Shown piece after piece: positions 52,093 through 64,000 of a stretch of 64,000 nt of DNA; the first letter of the stretch is position 1; every line of letters begins with the position of its first letter. A program made the position numbers and the translations under genes. The notes beneath the pieces were generated by a model. That model worked only from the letters and a program-made list of their open reading frames with translations. It ran no database searches and was not told where the DNA came from. The stretch is from Lepisosteus oculatus (taxonomy: Eukaryota > Chordata > Actinopteri > Semionotiformes > Lepisosteidae): positions 2,416,501 to 2,480,500 of the forward strand of contig NC_090698.1 of NCBI RefSeq assembly GCF_040954835.1, in the 5' to 3' direction.

Positions 52093-55000
52093 ATGGACGG
52101 GGGACGTGGGGAGCAGGAGAGGGGCCACTGGGCCTCCAAGCTGGAGTTCCTCCTGGCCGTGGCCGGGGACGTGGTGGGGCTCGGGAATGTGTGGCGTTTC
52201 CCGTACCTGTGCTACAGGAACGGCGGAGGTGAGTCTGTGCCGTACAGGCAGGTGGCAGAGCTGGTGCCGTCTGCAGACAGGCTGTGGGTAACCCGTCTCC
52301 TGTTTCCTCGGGCTCGTGGGGGACAGGTGCCTTCCTGGTGCCCTATCTGGTGTTCGTGGTGACGTGCGGCGTCCCGCTGTTCCTGCTGGAGACAGCCATG
52401 GGGCAGTACACCAACGAGGGCAGCATCACCAGCTGGAGGAGGATGTGTCCCCTCTTTGAGGGTGAGGGGCTCGTTCTCCCTGTGTTTCCTGTTACTCTCA
52501 GTCCAAATACAGGGAGGTCTGGGTGCAACTGTATATATGCTCCCACTGGAAACAAATGTTATTTTACTAATGTTCCTGTTGGCTGGAAGCAAGGTCTGTA
52601 TCAGATCTCTTCTCAATGCAGAACATGATTCTAGATGTCTGAAAGGACACTGCAGAAGGGGCACAAGTCACAGGGAACAGATCAGCCTGTAACAGTGAAT
52701 GCACAGTTCAATATGTAAACCACTGACAGAGGAAAGTACAAGGTGAGCCATGAACTCAACTTCATCAAAGATGAGGAATGTTTCCACATAGTTCTGAAAG
52801 GTGGTAAAAGATTAAGCTGTGAAAACGAAATCTTTAATGAAAAACGAGAGTAACTTTAAATTTAATTTCTCTGTCGAATGCTTAAAAAAAGTTTTTGTTC
52901 ATCTACCAACCCTGGCCAGATGAAAACTTATTGTAAAGGGTTAAATAAATATTTGATGAATAGACTAAGCTTTGAGATCCTCTTGAAGAAGAAATTTAAT
53001 TTTAAATGCTAATACTTTCTTTTTGATGAGCCTCTTTGTGAAGAACTATTTGTGTTCAGTATAAGATTCTTATAAAAGGAGCGCTCATTTTCCCATTTCC
53101 ATCCGCAGGGATTGGCTACGCAGGCCAGCTGATTCTGGTCTACAGCTGCATGAGTTACATCATCATCCTGGCCTGGGCTCTGTACTACCTCTACAACTGC
53201 TTCAGCAAGGAGCTGCCCTGGGCCAGCTGTGAAAACATCTGGAACACAGGTACAGAGACCTGCAGCACATCTGGACACTCTAGCCTGCTCACTACAACAT
53301 GGAAAACAGCTGTCCTCAGGGTCCTGGGTCTCTGACCTTTTCCTGATCTTCTGTGCACATCTGTCACACACACACACACCTGCAGCGACTGAACTGCCTG
53401 ACAGCTGAGCACACAGCTGCCCTATCCAGGGCAAGATTGTGGGTCATTTTACTTTTCAAAACTAAGATTTTCACTTTGCAGTGTAGATTTTTGCCCTGCT
53501 GGGATTTTCCCACACAGGTGTGTAAACTCAGCTGAAATGTGACTGAACTGAACTGTGCTGCCATTTAACAGGACTGGGAAAGGAAAGGCGATGAGGAAGG
53601 AATCACTGATTAGGGATCAGAACAGTTTTGTCCATCTGCGCGTGTCCGTTCCCTGCTGGATCTTTGCATGTTTTGGGGATCTGATCCTGGTGCTCTGTGC
53701 TGCTGTTTCTCCAGATGCCTGTGTGGATCTTGACAAGAGGAACCACAGCTCTAACTGGACCACTCTGCAGAACACCAGCTCCGCTGCCACAGAGTTCTGG
53801 GAGTGGGTTCGGAGTCCAAAAGAGACCCCGTTTCCTGTTTTGTTGTTAATTTAAAGTGAACGATTGCTGAGCCATTACTATCAATTTGATTTTCTGGACC
53901 GAATTCTAAGCTTAATGACTTCAGTCTTGTCCCCACCCATCTGACTGACAGTATTCAGCTATAGTTCAAGTTTGGGTAAAGACACAGTGTCCTCTAGTGG
54001 TCAGAGAAGACGCAGCTTTTAAGATTTTCAGTCTTCATGTTTTTCCCTCACTTGACCCTTCGGTCAGAAAGCTCTGCAGGTCTCGCAGTGCAGCTGACAG
54101 CAGCAGAGTTCAGTTCTCTGTGCAGTTAGACAGGATCCCTCCCTCTCCCTGCAGAAGACACGTCCTGAGCATCTCTCCAGGGCTGGAGCAGCTGGGCAGT
54201 GTGCGGTGGCCACTCCTCGTGTGTCTGGTCATCATGTGGGTCATCTGCTATTTCTGCATCTGGAAGGGGGTCCGGTCCACAGGGAAGGTGAGCACCTGTC
54301 ATTCTGTGTGTGTGTGTGTGTATAAGTGAGTGTGAGCATTGATGCTTTCTAGTGCAGGCTGGTGGATTCCTAATAAAGTGGCCGGACGGTGCCTAAGCAG
54401 TAACGGCTCTGGCTCTGCTGTGCCCTTCACAGGCGGTGTATTTCACAGCCACCTTCCCCTACCTGATGCTGCTGGTGCTGCTGGTCCGAGGGGTCTCCCT
54501 GCCTGGTGCCATGGAGGGAATCATCTTCTATCTGTACCCTGATCCTGCCCGGCTGAGTGACCCACAGGTACCCCAGAGCTGGAGGGAGAGAGGGGTCTGT
54601 CCCACAGGTACCCCAGAGCTGGAGGGAGAGAGGGGTCCTTCCCACAGGTACCCCAGAGCTGGTGGGAGAGAGGGGTCTGTCCCACAGGTACCCCAGAGCT
54701 GGTGGGAGAGAGGGGTCTGTCCCACAGGTACCCCAGAGCTGGTGGGAGAGAGGGGTCTGTCCCACAGGTACCCAAGAGCTGGAGGGAGAGAGGGGTCCTT
54801 CCCACAGGTACCCCAGAGCTGGTGGGAGAGAGGGGTCCATCCCACAGGTACCCCAGAGCTGGTGGGAGAGAGGGGTCCGTCCCACAGGTACCCCAGAGCT
54901 GGTGGGAGAGAGGGGTCCGTCCCACAGGTACCCCAGAGCTGGAGGGAGAGAGGGGTCCGTCCCACAGGTACCCCAGAGCTGGTGGGAGAGAGGGGTCCGT

Positions 55001-58000
55001 CCCACAGGTACCCCAGAGCTGGAGGGAGAGAGGGGTCTGTCCCACAGGTACCCCAGAGCTGGAGGGAGAGAGGGGTCTGTCCCACAGGTACCCCAGAGCT
55101 GGAGGGAGAGAGGGGTTTGTCCCACAGGTACCCCAGAGCTGGAGGCAAAGGGGGAGAGAGGGTAGGAGTTTTTCTTAAAACTATATTCAAGCTTGTTTTC
55201 AGACACAGGAACAAATGCATGAATTCCATGGGATTTGCAAACAATAGCTGTTTTGGTCCAGACGTGGGTAAATGAGCAGGATTTTGTATTGTGCACCTCT
55301 GGCTCAGTTTGAGATCCCTCTGTTTTGGGGTGTCCCAGGTGTGGTTGGAGGCAGGATCCCAGATCATCTTCTCCTACAGTGTCTGTGTGGGAATCCTCAT
55401 AGTGCTCGGCAGCTACAACCAGTACAACAACAACTGTTACAGGTCAGTGACTCTCTGTACCCATCATGTTCCCTGACTGTTACCTGGAGACTGCTTTATA
55501 ACAGCTGCCTGAGAAATATCTGTTGCATTACAAGAAATCCCCACCAGCCACCCATGTGTTCTTGTGTTTCTAGCAAAATTAATCACAAACTGAAGTTCTG
55601 TAATAGATGGCATGGTGGTTACCATTGTTACCTCATAGCTCTGAGCCCCTTGGTTCAATTCCAGACCTGGGGTGCTGTCTGTGTGGAGTTTGTATGTTCT
55701 CTCTATGTTCCTGCGGGTTTCTTCCAGGTTCTCTGCTTTCACTTTCCTTCCTTCTGCTTTCCCTTGTGACATTATTGTGAAGCCTGCTCATTATATAATT
55801 TATTCCTTTATGCTTTTATAAAGAAACAAACTATCCTGAACAAGCCTGCTAGAAGAATGTATTTGCAGGCAGTCCCCACTGTCCAGGTACAGCAGCAGGA
55901 TTGGAACTGGGAAGCTCCCGGTAACCAGGCCTTCACCCTCACTGCTGTGCCACATTGACTCCAGGCAGTGCATGGGACCTTCAGGTCTGACAGCCTCCTC
56001 CCCCTGTGCTCTGTTTCCAGGGACTGCTTTCAGCTGTGTGTGCTGAACAGCGGCACCAGCTTCGTGGCAGGTTTCGCCGTGTTCTCGGTCCTGGGCTTCA
56101 TGGCTCACGAGCAGGGGGTGCCCATCGCCGAGGTGGCAGAGTCGGGTAAGGCAGAGCCACGCCCACCCCCACCCCTGGGCCTCCAGGGCCGCGATCAGAC
56201 ACGCCCCCCCTCACCAGCCTGACCATCAGCACAGGGACAGCGGGCAGAGGAAGTGGGGCGCTCGTGTTCCCAGCTGTCTTTGATCTAGATTGCAGAGCTC
56301 GACATGTGTGATTCGGGGGGAGGGGGGGTGATTTCACTGCCTGACCAGGGCATAAAGGGGTCTGTCTTGTCCTCTGCAGGCCCTGGCCTGGTCTTCATCG
56401 CCTACCCGCAGGCTGTGGCCATGATGCCCCTCCCTCATCTCTGGGCCTCCTGCTTCTTTATTATGATCATCCTCCTGGGGATGGACACACAGGTGGGTGA
56501 AGCCCTGTTCTCCTGAGAGGCCTCCTCTCTCTTTCTGCGTCCTGAGTTGCTCTCACTCCCCATCTAGCCTGCTGTTGGTGGACACATAGTCCTGGAAGAC
56601 TTCAGGGCTCCCTGCCCCTCATTCTCTCCCCCATGCTCTCACTCAGCTGCATCTCTCTCTCTGCAGTTTTTGGCCATCGAAAGCATCATCACCTCCGTCT
56701 CGGACCTGTTCCCCTCCGTCCTGCGCAGACCTGGCCGCAGGGAGCTCGTCCTGCTGCTGTTCTGCATCGCCTGCTTCCTTGCCCAGCTGGTCATGGTGAC
56801 AGAGGTGAGGCTGTGGAAGATCCACAGGCTGGTCTGACCCACCAGCTCGATTGAACAATGAGAAAGGTGACAAGATTGTTCAGCACAAACTGTGAACTGA
56901 CAGATCTCTGTGAGTCTTGTAAAGGCACAGCGAAGGGCAGCAAACCATGGCACAAGCAAAGTAAAGTTGAGGCCTTGTATGACGGGAAGCACTGAGCTGA
57001 GCTCTTGGTACTACAGTGATGATGCCAGATTGCTGCTCTGAATTCAGCTCTGCACACTGAAGGTTTTGTTAAGCCACGATAAAGTACTTGGATCCAGGTA
57101 GTGAAAATCCTCAAGGGCTTTGACAAAGTCAGCCTGTTGGAGTTCCCCACACATAACAGTGAGCGGTATTTTTTATGATTGGCTGGACTTTCTTCTGTTT
57201 TTCCTTTCTGAATGTTCAGCCTGTAATTGCTCGTCTCCAAAAGGCTGCAGAAGTGTGGCTGTCACGATCGTAATCCCCCCTCTTAAGGGCGCTCCGGCTC
57301 TTTCACACTTTTGACGATTTCATGCTCCTGCCCCCAATCCTGCCCCTCCTTATTTGAGCCGGGTCCTCTCGCTACTCTGGGCTCTGCACTGGAAGACGCC
57401 CAGAGGCCCGCCGACCATCAGGTCGCCCTGCGTCCGAGGCTTCAGGGCACAGGCCTCCTATCGGCCTGATCCCACTGAGTCCGGACCTCAGGGCGCCTCG
57501 TCATCCCGTTTGTATTCCCCGTCCCTGATCTCGGCTGGATCACCCCGTTTGGACTTTTGGATTTCCTCCCTGGGCTCCTTGGACTTGTTCGCCCTGGCTA
57601 CACCCCCCGGAGCACCAGCTCACTGTCGTCACGCCCCCCCGTCTGTCAACCCCTCCTGATCCTCGTCATCTCCTCCCTGTTGTCCTTCTCCATACCGTCC
57701 AGAACTAGGCGTCGTCACAGTGGCACACTGTCCAGTTTCTCTGTGCATCTTCCCTGTCGCTGTGCCAGTGTCCCTGGTGTTGAACTGTAAGCTGTGTGAA
57801 TTGACTATCCAGGCCTGTGAACACCTCAGTCTGATCCCTGGAGACCCTTATCACCAGGCTAAACACACTGTTGGTTTTCCCCTGCCTTGCGTGTGACACA
57901 CTGTAATAAATCAGGTGAGCCTGGAATATTTTGGACCTTTTAGCAGTAAGAAGTAATTCATTAAACTCTGCAGATTTTTTCATTTTATTATCTGCCAGGA

Positions 58001-60245
58001 AAGTCAAGAAGTCCATTAGAAAAGAACACCTTCTTAACTAAGAAAGGACATTGTGACCTGAAAACAGCCAGGAGGACTGAGTTGTTGTGCATCAGTGAAG
58101 CCCATTGTGAAACTTCCAGCACTTCAGCTTTCTAGCGTGATAGGTAGAGACTTGCATATCCAAGCCACAGCAGGTCATCAGGCATCAGAGCACATCCCGG
58201 TTTCCATGGTGATAAGAAGCCAGGATATCAGCTTCAACAATATAGAGCTATTGCTACCTGGTCACTTGTTCCATGCTCCCACAACTCATTGTGCACAACT
58301 GTACCTTCTTTACTCAGTTTTAAATGTACTTATACATGGTTTCCACTGGTGTTTCTCTGGGTGATGTTTGTCAGTGCCGTTGAGGATGTTGAATACTGGC
58401 AACAGGGCCCCTCGCAGTCTCAATTGTTCTCAACTAAAAAGCTCCAGTTCCTTAAGTGAGTCAGTCTGGGAGAGACACACAAACAGGCAAAGGCCAGCAA
58501 ACCCTGAGTGTGTGACTGGCGAAAGGCAGTTGGCTCAGTCTGGCTCTAAACAGATAATGAAATCCATTCCAGGCTTTCCAACTCTCCCTCTCCCTCTCGG
58601 TAGGGCGGGATGTACCTGTTCCAGCTCTTTGATTACTACGCCTCTAACGGCACCTGCGTCCTGCTCCTGGCTGTCTTCCAGACCATCGGCCTGGGCTGGG
58701 TATTCGGTAAGACCTGCACCAGCACGGCCCAGCCAGCGGGGGGCAGAGGCGAGCTCGCACAGAATCCCCTGTGGCTGTGGGAGCTCAGGCCGGGCGGCTG
58801 TGTCTTGCTCACTGCACATCTGAAAGGACACAGGCAGGCAGAGTGCAGCTGGAAGTAAAACTGAAAACATGAGAGTTGCTTCATGCAGACAGAAGCAGAT
58901 ACTCACTCCTGAAAGTGTGTGCATGACGTGGACTTTCAGTGGATGTCCCAGTGGACATCTTCAGTCCATCCCTTCAGGTTCATGAATAGCTGGGGCTCAT
59001 CATCGATCTGGCTCTGTCCTCCTGTAGGTGCTGACCGCTACAACGACATCATCGAGGACATGGTGGGCACTCGGCCCAACCCCTGGTTTAAGTACTGCTG
59101 GCTCTTCTTCACCCCGCTGTTGGCACTGGTGAGTCTCTTACAGCCCGAGGAAAAGAGCAGCTTGTCCCAACCGCAGCTCAGCTCCTTCCCCAGGCCCTGC
59201 GTCTGGGCACTTGACTGGGACAGCTCCCCCAGTCTCCAGCCACCAGACTCCACTCTGGTTCACAGCACATCACAGCCTTCTGTGGCCATGTGCAGGGAAG
59301 CTCAGAAAAGCCTGATAGACTAATGTAAAATACAGATGAAAGCTATGGAAAATTACCCTTTCTCCAGGTAAGATCTTACACTGGCCGGGCTGATTAATCA
59401 CCATCATGTGGAATCCTGAGCCACAGCTGTAGCTCGTCCTGGATTTGAACCCGAGATGCCCACGCCCTGCACTGTGGGGGTATCTGGCTCTTTGTCCTTG
59501 GATCCGGCTGCCTGATTGACCCCTGTCTCCTGTCTGTGTCTTTCAGGGCACTTGTGTCATGTCCCTGGTAGATTTCCAGCCTCTGGTGTTCAACAGGACC
59601 TACGTGTACCCAGGCTGGGCCTATGTGCTGGGCTGGCTCCTGGCCGGCTCCTCCATCATCACCACCCCCCTGGTCATGCTCTTCAAATTGTCCCGGGCCA
59701 GAGGGAGCCTGAGCCAGGTAGGCCACTCTTCTGGTAGAGGCCCGGCCCTAATCCACTGAGGGGACTGTGGGCTGAGACACTCGTAGTGTCTGTTCCACTG
59801 TCACAGCACTGCGAGGCATTTATAAAAGACAAACCAACTACTTCTACAAATACACTCCTGCTGTGTTTCTCCTAAACAATGTAAAACCTTTACAGATAAG
59901 ATGAGGCCTTGATTTTCCTTATAACACTGACCCATTAAAATCACACTAAGTTGTTATCTTTGAAGGATCACCGGTAGGTAATGAATGACCTGCTCCACGC
60001 ACCCACAGCTCTTTGTGTAAAGATGTTCCTGTTCTCAGTCAGACCAGAAATGATCCTCGACTTGACCTCCTGCTCTTTCTTCCCCCCAGCGTCTCACATT
60101 TCTGTGCCGCCCTGACGATGACCTCCCCCTCATGAAGAAGCAGGGAGTAGAGGTCTGCCCTTTGAACTCTGAACCCCAGAGGTACCCTGATGCACCTGAT
60201 CCCTCCACAGAGACAGAAATGAGGATGCTCAGGCGTCAGATATAG
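52093..60245 (+). CDS. Sodium/chloride-dependent transporter, SLC6 GABA/betaine/taurine/creatine group
   Basis: Fourteen exons: 52093-52228, 52327-52461, 53109-53249, 53715-53802, 54155-54287, 54433-54567, 55339-55442, 56021-56145, 56380-56492, 56667-56804, 58604-58706, 59028-59128, 59547-59717 and 60090-60245; 592 residues, all junctions in phase. The fold has 12 membrane helices. Helix 1 is [20 protein letters not shown] (27-46); loop 2 has N-glycosylation sites at Asn147, 151 and 157; helix 6 is [32 protein letters not shown] and [15 protein letters not shown] follow. This text is closest to BGT1, GAT2/3, TAUT and CT1 in memory, with [10 protein letters not shown] and [11 protein letters not shown] typical of the group. 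Such proteins take up GABA, betaine, taurine or creatine across the plasma membrane. The N-terminus before helix 1 is short (about 26 residues). Substrate and orthology cannot be assigned. Confidence 0.96.
54561..55147 (+). repeat. 40-bp minisatellite duplicating the exon-6 splice donor of SLC6
   Basis: Fourteen to fifteen near-identical 40-bp units run head to tail. The first unit begins with the last seven bases of exon 6 (cccacag) and continues into the intron (gtaccccagagctgg), so nearly every later unit repeats the exon end and donor exactly. A few units differ at agggag/tgggag and gtctgt/gtccgt/gtcctt. The long open frames on both strands arise from stop-free repetition (three units equal 120 bases). 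Confidence 0.95.
55604..55740 (+). repeat. Truncated V-SINE-like element in SLC6 intron 7
   Basis: It has a tRNA-like head (atggcatggtggttaccatt, then ggttcaattcc) and core gtgtggagtttgtatgttct, breaking off after cttccaggttctctg. Confidence 0.7.
57260..57719. mobile_element. Solo LTR of an LTR retrotransposon (probably Ty3/Gypsy-like)
   Basis: A 460-base unit starts tgtcacgatcg and ends gtcgtcaca, with the TG...CA ends of LTRs. It is flanked by a perfect 5-base target-site duplication, gtggc, at 57255-57259 and 57720-57724. No internal region lies beside it, so it is a fossil left by recombination between two LTRs. The intact duplication suggests moderate age. The family is inferred from the terminal sequence and the 5-base duplication only. 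It lies in SLC6 intron 10. Confidence 0.75.
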
Positions 60246-60710
60246 CTACTGCTAACTTACAGGACAAGTGACTGTAAAGGCCCAGCTTCTGTAGAACACA
60301 GCACTGGACCTGGACACTGGTCAGCAAACTACTCCAGCCTCAATAGAAAACAGAAGACTATGGAAATTATTGTGTTACAGACTGGACAAATTGCGTCTCC
60401 TGTTCTGATTGGTCATTGCTGTAATTCTAATGTCATCAATGGTCTATTAGTACAGTTGTACAATGTTTTAGATTCTACTGAGCACTCACTTAGCTTTAAC
60501 GTACTTCTACCACAGTATATATCACACTTTCTCACATCCTTCTACAAACGTTTCAGCATGGTTTCAATGTGTTTTTCTACACTTCACTTTCTGTCAATGT
60601 ACCACTGCACAAGTTTGTATTAAATACATATGTATTCATTTCTGTAATAATGACAGTAAAAAATATGGATATGTAACGATCCTTCCTAAGTAAAACCGGA
60701 TGTGTTTGGT

Positions 60711-60716
60711 AATAAA
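60711..60716 (+). promoter_or_regulatory. Poly(A) signal candidate of SLC6
   Basis: AATAAA lies about 470 bases after the SLC6 stop. The nearer ATTAAA at 60619 is an equally possible signal. Confidence 0.4.
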
Positions 60717-61159
60717 AAAGTACATCAACACCCGAAGCACCAGAAAGAGAAATCCTACCAAACTGCTCTTTTCCACACCAGTCTGACTCCTCTTAGCTGG
60801 TCATCTAGTGGTTACGAGTAGTCAGTACAGGAAACAGGAAAGCCTGTTTGTGAATGACCATTCTCTGGAAAAAAACAGCGGAGTTTTAAAAATATTACAT
60901 ATTATATATATATAAAAACTGACAGAGTTCCCCCTCACTCTATTATCGGACTGAGTGTTATTGAAAGAGTGGGGACCAAAAGTACAAGAAAAAAATCAAC
61001 AGTGGCCGAGAAGGAGAATTTTGGAAAGATAAACTATGACAGGTTATGTGACAGTCAAGTTCAGTCCTCATGCAGTCGTGAAATGTGAAGTGTATGAACT
61101 GTATTAATTGTGATCCACGGGATACAAATGGGAAGTATGTGGAAATGTGTTTAAAAATC

Positions 61160-61325
61160 GACATCTCCAAAGACTTCTTTACACAAAGGATGGTGGGAGA
61201 GTGGAACAAGCTACCCAGGCACATGTCTGAAGTTGGGAAACAAGGAGGTGGGATCAATCAAAGACTCATAAGCCAGGCTGGATGGGCTGACCTGCTCCTC
61301 TCATTGTCAGCAGTGTGGGTCTGAT
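61160..61325 (+). repeat. LINE-tail repeat downstream of SLC6
   Basis: Translation FFTQRMVGEWNKLPRHMSE matches the same LINE ORF2 C-terminal pattern as the copies at 6676 and 28610. It is followed by the usual ggctggatgggctgacctgc and ctcctctcattgtc ending. Confidence 0.65.
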
Positions 61326-62599
61326 GGACGGTGCCCCACAGGGTCCGCCCTGCTACCACAGGCGGTCTGCTGGACACAACTCCACCTGGGCAGCGGGCTC
61401 CTCGCGAAACAGGAGACCTGCTGACAAAAGGCACAGGCTGCTCTCCCAGTTTGAAATGCAGCTCCTGTCCTGATCAGTCCCTGGCTGACAAGGCAGAGAC
61501 AGTGCACACAAGATAATGTTCCTCTGCACACAGCGTGGATCTGTGTGCGTTGTGTGTGGGTGGGTTCCAAATGTTGCACAAGGGACCCTCTTCAGTCTCT
61601 AAGCAGTTGCCGAGAGTCCGCTCTGCTTGGAGCGGCTCAGTGTGTTTACTGTCTGTTCCTTCACCCTCGTGCGCCCGCTGTCCCCCCGCCCGAGCGTGCT
61701 GTGGTCTCACCGTGACGAGCCGCACAGGGCTGACCGATAAACAGGGAGGGTGACAGACAACCCCGTCTGGCTAACAGGCACGCCACGCTGGGGGGCGTCG
61801 GAATACTGAGCTCAAAACCCGTGTTCCTGCCGCTCAAGTGCGTCAGAGCCCAGTGTTTACTCACGCAGGTGCTCCAGTTTAATAACCGAGACACGTGCCA
61901 GGCAGAGGGCACTGCCCTCACCTGGCACAGGACAGCTGGCAGGATTCCAGGTGTCCCTGCGGAGTGGACCGAGGTTTGGCGCCGAGCCGCCGCAGCAGGC
62001 AACTCTGTGACTCAGGGCTTCCCACAGGGCAGATGGGTGCCAGCGGAGTGGCACAGGCCACCAGAGGCCCAGAGAACTGTGGCGCTGGCGAGTGAGACAG
62101 CTATGAGGCACGGGCTGTAAGGAAGCGCCACGTCAGAGGTCAGGCTACGCTTCAGCCTGGCCTAGACAGGACAGCTGGCCCAGGCCCAGCCCTGAGCTCC
62201 AGCCCTGAACCCTGAACCCCAGCCCACGCTCAAGCCTCAGGCCCATCACCAATCCCCAGCCCTGAACCCAGAAACTTTAGTGTAGTGTTAATAATAAACT
62301 GCATTTCTCTAGCACTTCTTATCCCACAGGACAGCAAAACAGGAGGGCATTTGCTTAAGGCGCTACCCCACCACGGGGGGACACTCTTTTCGGAACAGCT
62401 GTTCAGTCCAGTCTGTGGCAGGGCTTCAGGACAGTCACTGCGAGGTGTAACCAGTCAAGAATATTACTGTCCCACAGCCATTAGGAAGGACAGGAGGCTA
62501 CCTGGCTCATCAAACTTGTTTGCCTGCTGGCTCGTCTGGGGATCTCTCCCTGCACTTTTGTGAAAGAGGTCAGTGGATCGGCTCGTTCCACACTCCCAC

Positions 62600-62885
62600 C
62601 ACCCTTTGTGTAGCTACGGTGCGGTGACTCTGTGCCTAAGGATCTGTGCCTGTGGCTGGAAGGTTGCCGGTTCGTATCCCGCGGCCGGCAGAGAATTCCT
62701 ACTCCGTTGGGCCCCTGAGCAAGACCCTTAACCCCAACTGTTCCAGGGGCGCCGTATAAATGGCTGACCCTGCGCTCTGACCCCCAGCTTCTCTCCCTGC
62801 CTGTGTGTCTCATGGAGAGCAAGCTGGGGTCTGCGAAAAGACAGATTCCTAGATGCAAGAGATTGTATAGGGCCAATAAAGTGAT
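62600..62885 (+). repeat. tRNA-derived SINE
   Basis: A tRNA-like head (ctacggtgcggtgactctgt, B-box-like ggttcgtatcccgc) is followed by the common fish SINE body: gcccctgagcaagaccctta, accccaactgttccaggggc, and gctgaccctgcgctctgacc. The tail is agattgtatagggccaataa agtg, written here in two parts. The copy looks nearly full length. Confidence 0.75.
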
Positions 62886-64000
62886 CTTATACAGGCTCCC
62901 TGTTCTCTGTTTGAAATGCTCTTCCTTGCAGTTTCCACCTGTGTCCCCTGGTTCATGTTTCATTCACAGCTGGTCCTGAAGAAGAGCACCGGACCTCTTC
63001 AGAACTTTGGATACTTGTTGGGTCCTCTTACAGGGCTAAAAAGTGTACATTATTTTACTGCTGAGGGCTGGAGTTGGTGTACTTTGGCTGTGAAATAGAA
63101 ATTGCTCTGTCCATGGTGTAAGAACAACTTGTTTCTCTAGAAGCCAGAACCTCTTCCTCCTTTCCTTTATTTGTTTTTTAATTTTTGCACATCAGGTGTT
63201 AGATTGAAGACTTAGCCTCTGGATTTATAGCATTATTTCATTTACAGAACAACCTGGTACTTTGTTCTTAGTAGTTCTGTTAACTTATTTCACTCCATCC
63301 TGCCTTGTATGCTGTGTAAATTCTGAGCCACCCATTGTTTTGAATGTAAATTTCCCAGCTATATAAATACTGTTTCTGATACTGATTGCTGTGTGTATAA
63401 ATACATGCGAGAATTTCCCTTCTCTAGTTCAACAGTAAACACAAGAAAGACACATTGCTCACTTGCAAAGAGAACTATTGAATGACTGACCCCTCACCAC
63501 CGAAGTCTGAATCAGACAGCGGCTGTTTAAAAACGCAATTCATAAGAAATGAATTTTGAAAGGATCTCCATTTTCTTTCCTCTTTTAATTCCTTGCGAAA
63601 CGCAGGCTGGTGTTTACAGTTTCGCTGCTCGGACTGAGTGAAAGCCTGCGTTCATTCGCGGTAACTCTCAGGAAGAGAAGTGAAGTCACAGATAATCTTG
63701 TTTTCCCAGCACTGCGCGTACACTAGCGACATCAGCCTCCAGGGGCTACCTGCAATTTACGTGCATAGTCAACATTTTAAAAACTACATTTCTTAAAGCG
63801 ATATGATCATCACGCTGTGCGCCCAAGACCGGTTACAGAGATAAAATGGTACTTTTTTACCAGCAGGGAGAGCTGAGACAATTAACTTGTACATGATTTG
63901 GGCAACAAAAGATGCCTTCAAGACGACCACCTCTATGTCTTGTTCAGTAAACAGCTGGCTGGCGAAGCGCGGCCGTCTCCCTCTGGTTCAGTTCTCGTCC

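Larger units (their letters stand above)
60246..64000. other. SLC6 3' flank and terminal stretch, no gene recognised
   Basis: After the SLC6 stop there are poly(A) candidates (ATTAAA at about 60619, AATAAA at 60711), an AT tract at about 60895-60915, a LINE-tail repeat, a SINE and unremarkable sequence. The last 500 bases become slightly richer in CpG (63590-63680 and 63960-64000), which could mark a nearby promoter outside the window. No exon is supported. Confidence 0.5.

Noticed and set aside
54427-55367. Long open frames of up to 289 codons on both strands
   Set aside because: They are produced by a stop-free 40-bp tandem repeat. Only exon 6 at its left edge is coding.

Overview
This window is vertebrate nuclear DNA, most likely from a ray-finned fish. 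Every protein-coding gene is split into short exons with GT-AG borders. The products are vertebrate-specific or vertebrate-like: a calcineurin-B-homologous protein, COX7A, RNase T2, an ADAD pseudo-deaminase, a RAB1-type GTPase, VWA7 and an SLC6 transporter. The repeats are those typical of fish genomes: V-SINE-like elements, 5S-rRNA-derived SINEs, a Tc1 transposon with long terminal inverted repeats, and L2-like LINE tails. I cannot fix the species from the sequence. Exons were assembled by hand from splice sites and reading phase. In each complete gene every exon junction keeps frame.

Layout: (1) 488-1064 (+), the last two coding exons of a CHP1/CHP2-type gene, its start being outside the window. 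(2) 2415-3600 (-), three exons of a COX7A subunit gene convergent with it; exon 1 was not found. (3) 7089-11888 (+), a complete nine-exon secreted RNase T2. (4) 15507-23590 (+), an ADAD-type adenosine-deaminase-domain gene whose first coding exon carries about 29 tandem 12-residue repeats. (5) 25872-29721 (-), a complete six-exon RAB1-type GTPase. (6) 29722-39962, a gene-poor stretch with SINEs and a 1.63-kb Tc1 element. (7) 39963-49658 (+), a complete 16-exon VWA7 gene. (8) 52093-60245 (+), a complete 14-exon SLC6 transporter of the GABA/betaine/taurine/creatine group. (9) 60246-64000, repeats with no gene recognised.

The genes do not form one pathway and no operon-like logic is expected. 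The most distinctive property of the window is its load of intronic and intergenic minisatellites with units of 23 to 57 bp. Some carry splice-site-like motifs in every unit. In SLC6 intron 6 the array contains about 14 copies of the authentic exon-6 donor site. An interspersed repeat carrying AATAAA lies at or near the 3' ends of several genes. No CRISPR, bacterial system or intact viral genome is present; the only LTR-retroelement trace is one solo LTR in an SLC6 intron. I found nothing that amounts to a wholly new system. The best leads are the duplicated splice-donor array and the ADAD protein that has a repeat domain where a dsRNA-binding domain is expected.
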